Positions 27,101-38,127 of a stretch of 64,000 nucleotides of DNA are shown piece after piece (position 1 is the stretch's first letter; each line of letters starts with the position of its first letter). This DNA comes from Tyto alba (lineage: Eukaryota; Chordata; Aves; Strigiformes; Tytonidae): contig NW_024881330.1 of NCBI RefSeq assembly GCF_018691265.1, positions 14,817,386 through 14,881,385 on the forward strand, in the 5' to 3' direction. Under the pieces are notes generated by a model. It searched no databases and had not been told where the DNA came from. It worked only from the letters and a program-made list of their open reading frames with translations. The translations under genes and the position numbers were made by a program.

Positions 27101-30100
27101 AAACCACTGTTTTCCTTTTTAAAATTAGCATCGGTGTTTGTTTCCTGTGTGAAACCTGGTTTGTGTCTGACCAATTAAAGTGAAGATAAATGTGTCAGGA
27201 AGCTGTTTTGAATATAGTACCTCAGCTGCAGAATAGAATTTCTCTGAGTAATTGAAATGAAAGTCAGTATCAGTAAAAATAAATTGCACGATTCAGTTGT
27301 GGCTGGAAAATTACTACTGAGATTGGCCATTTGATGCAACTATTTCTATTACTTTCTATTGCATTAGGTAAGGTAATAAATACTTCATAAGAATAGTAGA
27401 GTAAGCTTTATTTTATTCCATATTGTGGATATCAAACAATACTGCTAGCAAAAGATTGCCTTTAGGGTAGAAAAATGTTTTATTCTCTACTCCAGCACAG
27501 TCAAGAGTCTTTCCGCTGGTTCTGTCAACAAGGATGCCAATTAGTGTCAAGTAACATTTTGGTACTGCTGATGAGATACAAAACAAAGGGATCAGAGTAT
27601 GATGAAATTAATTTACTGTACTACGAGATAGAAAAATACCTTTTTTTTTTTTTTAATTTATTTTTTTTGCAATTGGACCTAGAATTCAGTGAGATGGGGG
27701 GAAAAAAGAGAATACCACTACTGCTGTTTTAGTTTTTAAACCCAGTTCTGTACTGAGAGCTCTCATTTCAAGCTCCCTTCTTAGAGGAAGCCAGCATTAC
27801 ATGAACCTTCAAAATGCACAGACTGTATCCAGTTGCTAAGATGAACTCCAAACCAGCTCTGTGTTAATTCTGCTAGTATCTATATCAATATTCCTAACAC
27901 TATCTAGACAAATTGTTTCAGTGAAATCCAGAGGAGAATGAACTCTCCTGCTTAGGAGCATGCACGGAGCATGTCCGCTTGTAAAGAAAAATCTCAAGGA
28001 CATCACTCAGTTTTACTTTACTTCCAGCTTCCCCATCAAATCAGTGTGAAATCCCCACTGAGTTACCTTTGCCCCAATGAAAGCTGAGTAAGGAAGAATA
28101 TGGTACCTTGGAGTGAGAAGGCCACTTCCTCAGCAATCAACCAATTCTCAGTGCCCCACTTGTGGTCACTTCATGAGTTTCAAACCTCTTTCTAACAGGG
28201 CGCTTTGCATGTCCTCTTGACTGCTAGAAAAGGACGGGCAGGGGATAATCTGCAAAACTGGCCAGGGAAATCCATAAAGGTGAGCAGGGCCAGCGTCGCT
28301 CAGGAATCCCCCCAGAAACCCAGCTTGACAAGGGTAAAATTATTTGCCTGCGAAGGTGCACTGCTGAGCATTTGCCTTACTTAATGAAACAATGGTTGAT
28401 CTGCAATAAAAGCTACACCCTGACTTTCTTAGTTCTGCAAAGATTTCAATAACAAAGTAAATCCATCTTTGCACCAAATGTCAAGTCCTGACTTTATTTT
28501 CTCTGCAAAAACACCAATAGCAGCTTAAATCTCACTTCTGTCTTTTTTTTTTTTTTTCTTTTTAGAAAAGTTTATCTTGTATATAATACACAGAAAATGC
28601 TCGGGTAAAAATAGGAATGAAATCATTGCTGCTATAAAGAGGAGGGGTGGCATACCTTCCCTGTCTGTCAAGCTCCAAGCAGTTGGCACCCTATAAATCA
28701 TAGGAAGCACAGGGTTAATTATAGAACTGGAAGCTGATTACTGTAAACATTCAGAAGTAGTTCCTAGTAATTGGAAACTAAAGATAATGTGAGCATGATT
28801 ACAACCATGAAGGAACTGTGCAGGTCACTTATAACCCCGTTTTTCTCTATTCCTTAAAATTAGGTCTTCATACAAAGCAACAAGCAACCTAGTCAATCTA
28901 GCAGCTGGTATATTAACAACCTGTTAATATCATGAATTGTTTGTTCTCTGTCAGAATTAGTGTTGATGTGACAACATTCAGATCACCAGGATCTGACTGC
29001 TTTCCCATTGTGCATTAAGCAACATAGCTAACAGCTACTGCCAGCTTGTTCTGTCATCTCCTGGCACCCCTTCATCACTCCCAGAGGTCCTGTAATATGT
29101 TGATGGTGGAAAATGCGTAGTCAAAGAAAGGCAACTCGCACTGAGACCAGATGATGACAACATGTAAAATGGGTTGTAGGGCTGGGGGTTTTCTTTTCTT
29201 CACCCTCAAGGCAGTACGGACAGAAAACTTTGTCTCATCCACTCTTAATGGAGGGAGTTCCTAGGTGAATGTGCATCTGCCAGCCACACTGTGCTGGGCC
29301 ATGAAGAAATATTTGATTCCTTCCTCAAAGAAGTTACACTACCAGGACAAATACAATAACACTTCAGCTGAAAGCGATACCCTCTTTCTTGCCCAAATAT
29401 ACTAGAATGACTCTACAATGTGACCAAGAGGAAAGCTGCTTTCTGGCATCAGATTGTGCTCTGCTCCTGTCCTCAAGTCTGAAGATATACATAACCTGTC
29501 ATTTTTATTCTACATAGAAAATTTAGCTTATTTGAGATTCTGCTCGATCCATACAAAGCTATTTACCTCAATTATCGCTGGTGACAAGTTCTACAAATTA
29601 GTTACCACAAGTGTAGGAGCATTGATTTTCATCCACATACTTATGTTGTTATTATGAAATACCAAATTCTAGCTGTATTCTGCATTTGAGGCAGAATTTT
29701 CAGAGATATGACAACAAGCTTTTAAAAAAAAACATCTTTTGTTAAAGTTACCTAGACTCCTACATGAAATTATTTAGAACTTGGACATATTAGGATGAAG
29801 AAGATAAGAGCCCCTCCACATGATTTGACCTGAAGAAAGTACTGCAAAAATTGGAGCTTTTGCTACCTGGCAGTAGATTTCTCACCGTGCTGTATAATCC
29901 CGTGCTCCAAAAGTCTGCGGCCGAGCTGCTCTGCTTCAGTCCTTGTCGTGGCCTCTCCTTCCTGGATCAGCCAGTCAATAAACTCTGATGCCACGAAGGT
30001 CCGTTCATACTTGACTCCTTCCTCTTCCCTGGCTTGCAAAAGGGTATTTTCAGAACTCATCAACCTGTTATAGCAGGTGGAAAAATTGGTAGGGAAAATG

Positions 30101-33100
30101 GTTCTTCAAAAAAGCAACTCCAGATCTATCCTGGCAAACCTCACTGATATTAAGCAAACACATGTGAACCTTTCATTGACTTACTAAATCTTTCCTCAAT
30201 CTATCAGTCTAAATTTAGGATGTGAATTATAACTGCTTAGTCAAAAAAATGAGGCTTTATGTCCCTGTGTGAAGTTAATACCTTCTTGTTTTTTCCCTAA
30301 AAAACCCCAAGGTTTTTCAGTTTCACATTTTACCTATTTCGTTCTTTAGTTTCTCTAAAAGTTAATGTATAATCAGCTTAGAAACAAAACTAGCCTAAAA
30401 GCACCAGATTGTGACTAATGTGTTCAAAAATTCCTAATTAATTTTTACAGTTAGCAGGACTATGCCCTGAAGTCATTTAGATGTGTTTGAAAATTCTCCC
30501 CATAAGCTTTAAAACAGGAAAATTCAAGAGGAAAAAAAAAGTTGTTCTGTGGTTTGGGTGGTTGATAAATATTTAGCATCCAGCACCCAGTGATGCAGCT
30601 GCAATCAGTGAAGTTACACACCTGAACTCATTTTGACATCTGAGTCTCAGAAACTCTGTGCCTCACCTGGCTCCGTGTAACACCAGAGTTCAGAGGAACA
30701 TCTTGAGGTATCTCTAAATCTCCTAGTAATTGGCATGTATCCAGTTTAAATACACTAAAAAAATTCTTCTCCATTCAAGTAACCTACACAAATGACACAG
30801 TATTTTAAAAAAAAAAAAAAAAGGCAAAAAAAAGCCTTAGTATTTTGTTAATGCAAAAGTAAGGTTGACAGTGTGAGAGATAAGACAGCTGGAAAGAAGA
30901 AATAAGAATCACTCTTTGAATAGAGAATCCCCTTTTTTTTTGTTTTGTTGAGAGACTGAGCACCATAGCCTCTTTTTTTACTAATTTAATTTTTGTTTAT
31001 TATTAGTTTATTGTAGTTTAATAATAGGACTAGTGATAAGACTTTTAGAATAACAGCTCAAGAATGGCATGGGGTTTTTATTCCGTATAAGACTAAGTCC
31101 CCTCATTTCACCAACTATTTTGAAATTAAGGGCACAACTGAACTACAACAGGAAAATTCTGAAAGCTTTGCCCTTCTGATCAAAACTTTGAATTTGAATT
31201 TGAATCCATACATGGGCCATCTCTTTTGAGCTGTCAGCATGTCCAGAGTTCATGGAATATGTCACCTACTTTGGGAGGCATCAGAAAAGTCTGTGCCATA
31301 AGAACACAGAGAAAAGTTTCATTTGAAATGACAATGAGGAGGTTTGACAGGGCCTAGCCCTTGTGATTCCACCTAAAGGATTTATTCCCTTGACTTTAAC
31401 GAGAACTAACCAGGAGCGTGAACTGACTGGATCTGACCACCAGGCAGCAGATCATCGAACGAGGCAAAGGCTGCTCAGCCACAGCTGTATGGCAATGGCA
31501 CGTACAATGAACTGCTAGTTTAAATGTTGGTGCATCATTGCCAGCACCTCTGAGCTGAGTAAGAACTAAGAAAGTCAAAATTAGCTGGAGTCAGGGATGA
31601 GGCCAAAAAGCAAGAGTATGTGCCACAGGGGACAAGGTATTGGCTCCAGAACCGTTGCAAAGACTTTACTCTTTTTCATATTCTGATTTACAAGCATCTG
31701 CCTGCAAGGCAACATTTTGCCCCACACTAACCATAGCTATTACAGACAGCGTTCCAAGGGACCATCTTTAAATGTGTCTCGTTCACCAGGCTTTTTTCCC
31801 CCCACAAAAAAATGCAAACCCAAAGCTCATGTCTTTTTGTACCATCTGCTGCATGGTTACCCAGAACTGGTTACCCAGGCTCTGCAGGCACCAAATAAAA
31901 AATCCTTAGGATTGTGTTAATTGTTCTTTGATGAGTCTATAATTAGTTGACCAGCTCACTGAAGTCACAGATAGAGAGCTCCTTGAAAAAGAGATGCTAA
32001 TTGTTAGATTTTTATAGAGACACAAAAGAAATTTGGAAAAGTATCAAGTGGAAAAACACTCAGCTTGACATTTCACACCCTTCTGTGTGTGCCCAGAATA
32101 GCACTGCAAAAGATTTGGACTTGTGAACAAACAGACACGACAAATTGACAGTTTAACAAACCCAGAAACAGCAATCCATAGACTTACATTGCTAACTGAA
32201 GTAAATCACTGTAACTCAACTGCTGTCAACAAAACTGTACCAATTTACAACAGCCAAAAACCTGGCCTTTCATTAGCCAGAATTGGAAGCTGCCTCTATC
32301 TCTTCGATTTCCTCCTTGTTTCAGAAAAACACAAGGCAATTCATGTCAAAACAATTATTTGCTAAAACTCATGTTATTCTGCATTAAAGGAATGCATTTA
32401 GCCAAACACTGAAATTCAAACCCTTTAAAAAGAAAATTTTAACCTTGTTTTATCTAAATAACTGCACCAGAGGATAAATTTTACTTAACCACTGATGAGT
32501 TAAAATGAAAGTGATTCAAAGAATGTAGTCTCAGAATTGTCTGAATGATTTCCTGAAATTAAAACCATAAATCTGCACTTCTTTCACTATGAAATCTAGT
32601 TGAAAAATCTCAGTTGAATTCAACATCAAGAGATGACTTATATCTCCTAAACTCATAGCACCAGAAACAACAGTCCTGTATGCCTGAGGAAAACCTACTG
32701 AGAATTGCAAACGTCATAAAAAGAGAATGACTGCACAACTTGATTTTTTATTTTTGAAAAAGCTATGAAAGGTCGGTGCTGGATTTATTTAAGAATTGCA
32801 GGGAGCGTTTTGTTGAACAGGGAACATGTTTATCTCATTTTATCTATCTGGTCAGTCTTGTAGAGTATGAAAACTAATACCATCCTTGGACCTACTAAAC
32901 TATTCAACAATTTTCAGCCAAGATTGTAGGAAATCCACTAAGTTTATTCTATAGTTATAAACTTGAACCTCAAAGCATGTTCACAGAAAGGACTACCAAA
33001 GTTTGCAATGATGTGTAGGGACTCTGAACTGATTTATGATTTTCAGTGCAAATGGAGGGAGAATAAAATCAGAGACTGATTTTAAATCTTCTCATCGCTC

Positions 33101-36100
33101 AGGTACAGCCACTGAAGATGTCCACAGTAGGTGAAGGAGGTAATGCCACAAGAGAGGAGAATCCAGGCTACAGGGAGCTTTGTGGTCACAGAGAAGGGAG
33201 ATGGGGAAAGGGAGCTCCTCAGTGGGGGAACAGTCCTAATGCTGCCATGTCCCAGGGGAGAGCACAGGGCATTTACCCAAAACAGCTGTCTTAAAAGCAG
33301 GGAACCTGCCTAACGCATCCATTCCTCTGCCCATGCAACATCCTGCTGATCCTCCTAAAGCATTTTGCTCATTTTACCCACTGAGAGTACAAATCTGCAT
33401 GGACTGATGTTGGATAACATGCCCACAATTTTGGCAAGCACAAACCACAGAGGCTTCTGAATGTAACGTAACTCCAGCCCTAATGCAGTGGGTGGAGAAG
33501 AGCAGGAAACAGTATTGTAAGTCTATCTTAAACTAGCAAAGCCTAGTGAAGATCAGCAACATCTACAAAATTAGATACAGATTTTTAAAATATGTTGGAT
33601 TCAGACAGATTTCCTTTGGCATAGTTGCATTTCTCTGCAAATTAGGTCTACAGGCATTTTGATAAACAAGTTGAATATACTGGTGACTTCACGTCTGTGC
33701 ATGAATACTCTTCTCCAGTTGTTGCCGTTTAATAACTATTTTAATTGCATTGAATTAATATTTTCTTTCTCAACACTATCAGCAAACTGATACAACAGAT
33801 ATATTACACATACACACATCTCATTGCAGAACTCTTTCTGTAGTAGTCTGAATTTCAGTATCAGATTTTGAGTTTAAAATGCATCCAATGAAACAGAGGA
33901 ATTGTTGCTAATAAGCATGAACAGACAAGGGACCCAACGAAACCCAAGTGCTCTGCACTCTGGATTTGCTACAATAACCGAAGTAAAGCCTAGATAGCCC
34001 AGGTATGCATTCTTACCTCCTATGAATATAAAATATTTCCAATGATTCATGGAGAATTTTGACTAGCTTTGACTGTCACCGACTGGTTTTGAAATGCCAT
34101 GTATTTTTAATCCATACTACATTTAGCACTCAGGGCTGGTTTTAAAGATTTCTGAACCCTTTAGATACGTTGCCTAGGAGCAACAACCTCATGAGGATGC
34201 AGTTATATTTAGATATAGGTGCTGCTTTTGGCATTAACTCCTTTTCCAAGATGTGAACAATCTATACTGTTACGAACATATTTCTGCTAGTATAGCTTTA
34301 GACAAACTGGACATTAGACTTTGGTTTGGAGATAGTTCTCCATACAGAGAAATGGGGATGGAAGCAGACACTGGTAGAACAGAGTTCTTCCCACCATGGC
34401 TCCTTTCATGTGGAGGACTGTTAACAGCCTCACCAACAAAAAATAATTTTTCTCACAGAAGAACAGAAATAGAAATATAGAAAACAAATAGAAAAAAAGG
34501 TTTGCTACTATAGACACACTGATCGGCTTATGATAGCATGGGTTGGGCTTGCAGGCACCGAGTGTTACAGAGTCTAAAGGAGCAAATGCTGCCCTTAGTG
34601 AGACAGAAGATTTTGGAGGTGGGTGATTCAATTCATCTGTCCCAGTGCATCCAGTGAAGGATTTTTTCCAGCGGTGTATTTTCTTGTGTCTTATATGATT
34701 TATTTTTCTTACTTTAAATAGACACAGTCACTGAGTCTCAGGGAATTTTATATGATGGGTGCAACAAAAGGAGTGGCATTTACAATTATTGGTTTACATT
34801 TCAGTTTAATTGCTCTTTCACCAAATTGACCTTCAGAGCCTTCTAACCTTGAAAATGATATTTATCATCAGCTTTTAAACTCGGGATTTTCCTGAGTGTT
34901 TTATTCTAAGAGGGAAACAAAATTACTCCAGCCAGAAAACACAGCATCTCTCTGAGCTCCTGCATGCTTCTGCTCTAACCAAGCAGAAGAGTGGGTGGGA
35001 TTCAGTCTAGAGCAATACTTCAAGCTTTTTGGTAAATAACACATCACAACTTTTGCATTAGTTTGTAGCATATGCCAACATGCATTTATTCTCTCTGATG
35101 AAAATATCATGTAACAATCTCTACATCCTGAATAAAAATGTCATTAATTATAGATTGGGAAGTATGGTTAAGATGCCTGGTTATTTGATGGAAGTAATCC
35201 AGTGGGATATTCAGCATCTCGGCATAATCACCTTCTTCAAATCTTACTTAAATGCTCTTGGCTGTTTGTTTTTTTTTTAAAAACCCTACTTTTGATACAA
35301 CCTTTCTGATGTAGAAGCTTTGCAGACTGGAACACTGAAGACTAATTTCACCTATTATTTAAAATCATAGCTTCTGGTGAAGCTGTAGATATGGAGCCTC
35401 CGCAGATATGTAGCCACTTGTTCAGTGCATTTTGGTGTATTAATACTTTAGGTCTTGTGATTACAGTTTTACATGACAAATCATCCTTCAGTAATTACTT
35501 TTACAGGATAGAGTGGAAGGGCTTAAATTTACATTGGGTTCTCATGTAGGATGTATTTACAACCCAAAACAGAAAATGCTATTTCATTTTAAACAAAATG
35601 CTACAAGGGAACAGGGTAGAAAAACAAAAGAGAAATGGGAAAGAGGGAAAAGGGTTATCAACTAAAGTCACAGGATTACCCAGACCCATTCCTGCATGAT
35701 TTGAAAGCCTCTGACTATTCAAAAATAGATTAACAAGTATCATTTGCCTCCCTTGGTACTATTATGAACACGTTATGGATACTGAATGCAACGTACTTTT
35801 CATACAGTCTTTGTCCTCTCATGAACACCTTCACCTCATTGTCCAGTGGAAATGTCCCGTCATCTTTTCGGAAGCGGTAGAACAGTTTGACATCCTTGAA
35901 TTCCTTATGTTCATCACAGACTGAAACATAAAATAAATAAAAAATCTTCATATAGATGTTAAAGAGTTGAGGATCCATTTAGCAGCTATCACTGCTGAAC
36001 TTCAAAGCAAGCACATATGAAGCCTAACACCCTGTATTTCTAAACATACAGCTTTATTCAGTTCTAATAACTTATGAAAGGCTGGATAAAACTTTCAGAT

Positions 36101-38127
36101 AGGTAACCAGATTTCTAGGTGAAGGAGACAGGTGTTCATCAGTTTTATGAGTATCACTGTGAACATAAAAAGCAAAACAGCATCCATCTGCTATATACCT
36201 AGAAAATCTTTTGATGAAAACAGTCTGTTAGCTTGTTTATTTTAAAGGCCACCAGTGTAGAACAGCCAATAATCTAAGGATTGGCAAACTTCTTAAAGTT
36301 ACTTGTACCAGTTGAGCAATACTGTAGGAAACCTGAGACTTGCTGCAGAAACAGTTAAAATCAAAGCATTCTGCCCTCTTAAAATTGTCTCAATTGCTCT
36401 GCCATGCCAGCTAGCAAATGGTAGGTACAACAGAAGCACACTGAGAAATGCTAAATACGGCTTATAAAGCAGCAGCTGACGATGGGCTCTTGTAAATGCA
36501 GAACAGAGCTCCAGCAAGGGAATAAATTAATGGGAAAGACATCCCAACCACGCTGCTCGTCGCAGAGTTGTCAGCCCACATACATGGGCTCACCTTCTGC
36601 ACCCACAGGAGCAGGATCTGGTGCCCCTTTCACTTGACACAGGAGTTGAAAGGACGCTCTGAGCATCCTGCAGAACCTGATTGAACCTCTCTGAATTTAC
36701 CCTAGCTACTTTGCAAACTATTTTACTATATTTGAGTGCAATACTTGAACATTTGCAAGAAACACGTGCTCTGTGTGTAATATATACACACACATATATA
36801 AAATTTGTATGGAAGTTACAGTGTGCAATTGGAACCTAAGGTAGAAAACATTTGAAGGTTGTTAAAGCTTTAAACAAGCATTCAGCAATAAAACATCTAT
36901 TGCTCAATTAAATTAAGTCACTCAGGCATCCACGCAACTCTTCACTGACATTTTCTCAATAGAGGATTAAGTAGTCAGATTTGAATACCCTATAATTACT
37001 TTATTCTTTAACTATCTACCGTGTGTCCCAGTTTCCATAACAACCCAGAATTTTAATTTAATAGCCAAGCAGAAGCTGTAGAAGTGGCACTCATTCAATA
37101 TGTGCATTTCTGACTTTAATTAAGGTGTTGTTAATGTATTGCAGATAGCAGCAGTACTGCTGCACATACAGTGACCCCTGCATAAAGTCAACATTCGTCT
37201 GTTCCAAGTCACTCAGTTTTTTCTTAAAAATAAACAAATGGTACATTTTGCCTTTTTGAAATGGGTAATACTATGTTTGAAATAAAGGGCTTGGATCTTC
37301 TTTGTTTGTGTGCTTCCTAGACTTTTTGTGCACTAAAAGGCAACTAAATGCTACCACTGAATTGGAAGTCTCCTTTTCATTAGTGTAAATTGTTATTCAA
37401 GAAGCTGAAAGGAACAGATCTCAAATAGACAACAAGTTTAGGAGAACATTAATCAGGGCACAGTCAGACCACTAACTTTCTTGCAGCTGTACCAGCACTA
37501 ATGTTTGTGCAGCTGGTGTGAGGGACAGGGCCGGAGAACTAATCCACATGAGAAAAATGACCTTTTTTTTCTGGCTGATTTTTCAGATGGGTTTTTCAGC
37601 TGGAAAACTGTGCTCTGGGGAGCAGGGAGGTGACGGCAGTGGGGAGAGAGGGGACAGGATCCAGCTGGGGCTGCTCTGGAGGCAGGGAAGCAGCAGCACA
37701 ATCTCCAATTACTTCCCCACCCTGTACTGACATGGAGAATGTCTCTCTACACCTCCAGCCTCTCCATGTCCCTCGGGACACAGGGGACCATGCGGAGCAG
37801 CACAGTTCAAGGGAGATGCTCCCTTTCTGGCCGGGAAAGGGTCCTACCTGTCCTATACTTGGTTGAAGAGCAGAAGCGAGGTTTCTCTGTTTCACAGCAG
37901 TCAATAAAATTTAGCTTAGAACTTCTTAGCAGCTGATATTGTACTTACCATGGTGGATAATGCTGTGATCCAATAATTTCTGCACCAGTTTAATTGCTGT
38001 CTCTCGGTCTGAGGCCTCTTTATGATCAATCAGCCAGTCAATCAGCTCTTTGGCAACGAAGCAGTTGGGGTATGTCTTCAGGTGGTGACGCCGATCTTTA
38101 ATGACCTTTTCTTCATGCAGTCGGAGC
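11077..38127 (-). CDS. DEPTOR: DEPTOR gene, exons 2-8 (partial; exons 1 and 9 not in window)
   Basis: DEPTOR binds mTOR in both mTORC1 and mTORC2 and restrains kinase activity; it is cytosolic and partly membrane-associated. The seven minus-strand exons join in frame to give DEP1 (exons 2-3), DEP2 (exons 4-5), a Ser-rich linker with the SSGYFS degron (exons 5-6), and the first part of the PDZ domain (exons 7-8). The joined length is 979 nt: 179, 124, 179, 186, 135, 71 and 105. From my memory of human DEPTOR (409 aa), these correspond to residues 41-367 with no indel. All acceptors are AG and all donors GT, and each split codon reads through correctly. No frameshift or stop is seen, so the gene looks functional. 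The first ~40 and last ~42 residues are missing from the window. Family assignment is close to certain. Confidence 0.96.
11182..11831 (-). other. DEPTOR intron 7
   Basis: This 650 bp intron is bounded by the exon 7 donor (GTATGT) and the exon 8 acceptor (tctttccag). It is AT-rich and I see no repeat or further exon in it. Confidence 0.9.
11832..11902 (-). CDS. DEPTOR: DEPTOR exon 7 (segment leading into the PDZ domain)
   Basis: The 71 nt exon completes Val and encodes LKRPVTADELLMPGAPYVRK followed by TFT. It ends on a codon boundary, so the next exon starts in phase 0. It bridges the phosphorylated linker and the PDZ fold; the RKTFT strand begins the PDZ domain. The acceptor is acctccacag; the donor is CG|GTATGT. 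At 71 nt it is the shortest exon seen. Recognition rests on the match to human VLKRPVTSEELLTPGAPYAR and on the correct join to exon 8. Confidence 0.94.
11903..15020 (-). other. DEPTOR intron 6
   Basis: This 3.1 kb intron lies between the exon 6 donor GTGAGC and the exon 7 acceptor. It holds single-copy-looking sequence. The 127-codon open frame at 12519-12902 has no recognisable domain. No transposon seen. Confidence 0.88.
15021..15155 (-). CDS. DEPTOR: DEPTOR exon 6 (linker with beta-TrCP phosphodegron)
   Basis: The 135 nt exon completes Val, then encodes SPTKEIKIVSAVRRSS and the Ser-rich SSGYFSSSPTLSSSPP, ending in CNPKS. SSGYFS (15090-15073) corresponds to human Ser286, Ser287 and Ser291. 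It is the degron recognised by SCF-beta-TrCP after mTOR and CK1 phosphorylation, which triggers DEPTOR destruction when growth signals are strong. The two downstream Ser-Pro sites (human 293 and 299) are also kept. The acceptor is ctgtttgtag; the donor is TG|GTGAGC. Apart from Thr for Ser near the start, it matches the human exon as I remember it. Confidence 0.95.
15156..15787 (-). other. DEPTOR intron 5
   Basis: This 632 bp intron lies between the exon 5 donor GTGACT and the exon 6 acceptor. Nothing else is recognised in it. Confidence 0.9.
15788..15973 (-). CDS. DEPTOR: DEPTOR exon 5 (end of DEP domain 2, polybasic run, start of linker)
   Basis: The 186 nt exon completes Val, then encodes SNKHHFMDSNLLYQCRMNF followed by five consecutive Arg codons (15914-15900) and RLMELLTEKS-type linker, ending HTSFLS. 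The first third closes DEP2. The rest is linker, the part of DEPTOR that contacts mTOR and carries phosphorylation sites. The acceptor tract is strongly pyrimidine-rich (tttcttttcctag); the donor is AG|GTGACT. The stretch after EKS differs from the human protein as I recall it, whereas DSPFCLRKQ and HDNRK are kept. A Cys replaces the Phe that human DEPTOR has in LLYQFRM. Confidence 0.95.
18143..18172. repeat. Poly-T homopolymer (T30)
   Basis: This is an uninterrupted run of about 30 T, the longest homopolymer in the window. It lies 60 bp left of the CR1 fragment. Read on the minus strand it is poly-A, but the short sequence before it does not resemble a processed gene, and CR1 elements do not end in poly-A. 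Confidence 0.9.
18234..18709 (-). mobile_element. CR1 LINE, 5'-truncated 3' end (~0.48 kb)
   Basis: The element is on the minus strand, with its 3' end at the left (cagaataacagaatg followed by ttggcttggaagggacc). Minus-strand codons from 18678 down to 18286 are open and read like the C-terminus of CR1 ORF2, including LRELGLFCLEKRRLQGDLI, FKLKEGRFRLDIRKKFF and SLEGFKARLDGALSNL. The reverse transcriptase core is absent because the copy stops near 18709. About 130 codons remain without a stop, which suggests a fairly young insertion. Both ends are approximate. Confidence 0.92.
21860..23005. promoter_or_regulatory. Intragenic CpG-rich block, core CpG island 22750-23000
   Basis: Between about 22750 and 23000 I count roughly 29 CpG in 250 bp at about 70% GC, so CpG is near its expected frequency. 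The surrounding intron is AT-rich and CpG-poor. A smaller cluster (about 10 CpG) lies at 21900-22020. The core contains an Sp1-type GGGCGG at 22879-22884 and an NRF1-like half site cctgcgcagg at 22871-22880. No DEPTOR exon or other known coding sequence overlaps. The long opposing frames here are expected in stop-poor GC-rich DNA. A promoter of an alternative or antisense transcript is an inference. Confidence 0.6.
22083..22090 (+). promoter_or_regulatory. TATA-box-like TATAAAAG
   Basis: This is a perfect TATAAAAG on the plus strand within the CpG-rich block, between its two CpG clusters. Such 8-mers also occur by chance in AT-rich DNA, so it is only a candidate for a plus-strand (DEPTOR-antisense) start near 22115. 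Confidence 0.2.
23564..23598. repeat. Small direct repeat of a gtaagtaggtcc unit
   Basis: Two near-identical units of gtaagtaggtcc lie about 20 bp apart. This is a local duplication with no assigned role. Confidence 0.6.
28910..28930. repeat. Short perfect inverted repeat
   Basis: Nine-base arms atattaaca and tgttaatat flank a 3 bp centre. The motif resembles paired GTTAAT half sites of the kind bound by homeodomain factors. It may be chance. Confidence 0.4.
29886..30064 (-). CDS. DEPTOR: DEPTOR exon 4 (first part of DEP domain 2)
   Basis: The 179 nt exon completes the Lys codon with G, then reads LMSSENTLLQAREEEGVKYE and on to GIIQH plus the first base of Val. It carries the DEP2 core, with FVASEFIDWLIQEGEA matching the FVAKELIDWLI segment of DEP1 in exon 2. 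Exon length and both intron phases equal those of exon 2, which fits an internal duplication. The acceptor is ctataacag; the donor is CG|GTGAGA. Substitutions relative to the remembered human sequence are conservative. Confidence 0.95.
30065..35796 (-). other. DEPTOR intron 3 (5.7 kb)
   Basis: The intron runs from the exon 3 donor GTACGT to the exon 4 acceptor. It is AT-rich, with A16 at 30807-30822 and a T-run ending about 35279. I see no transposon, RNA gene or further exon. Confidence 0.88.
35797..35920 (-). CDS. DEPTOR: DEPTOR exon 3 (end of DEP domain 1 and inter-DEP linker)
   Basis: The 124 nt exon begins with TC, completing Val, then reads CDEHKEFKDVKLFYRFRKDD and continues to GQRLYE plus the first two bases of a Lys codon. 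It supplies the C-terminal strands of DEP1 and the start of the linker to DEP2. The acceptor has a long T-rich tract ending in tttcag. The donor is AA|GTACGT. The only difference I notice from the remembered human sequence is Val for Ala in NEVKVFMRG. Coding continues into intron for a short way, but the split Lys codon joins exactly to exon 4. Confidence 0.95.
35921..37948 (-). other. DEPTOR intron 2 (2.0 kb)
   Basis: The intron lies between the exon 2 donor GTAAGT and the T-rich exon 3 acceptor. It has a short TA/CA-rich stretch at 36778-36801 and otherwise nothing recognisable. Confidence 0.9.
37949..38127 (-). CDS. DEPTOR: DEPTOR exon 2 (first part of DEP domain 1)
   Basis: The 179 nt exon opens with one base that completes a split codon, then reads LRLHEEKVIKDRRHH and on to HSIIHH, ending with the first base of a Val codon. 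It holds the helical core of DEP1, including the motif NCFVAKELIDWLI. The tandem DEP domains are known to bind phosphatidic acid and contribute to mTOR inhibition. The donor is strong (TG|GTAAGT). The acceptor AG at 38129-38128 is preceded by a purine-interrupted tract (ttgaccctag), so it looks weak by eye. Most residues match the human protein as I recall it, with changes near the end (LLDHS where human has LADRG). Confidence 0.95.

Larger units (their letters stand above)
15974..29885 (-). other. DEPTOR intron 4 (13.9 kb)
   Basis: This intron separates the DEP2 core exon from the exon that closes DEP2 and starts the linker. It contains T30 at 18143-18172, a CR1 fragment (18234-18709), an A17 run at 19434-19450, a CpG-rich block at 21.9-23.0 kb, and T-runs at 27641-27654 and 28543-28557. 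The rest shows no gene by eye: frames are short and carry no known domain. Confidence 0.88.
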
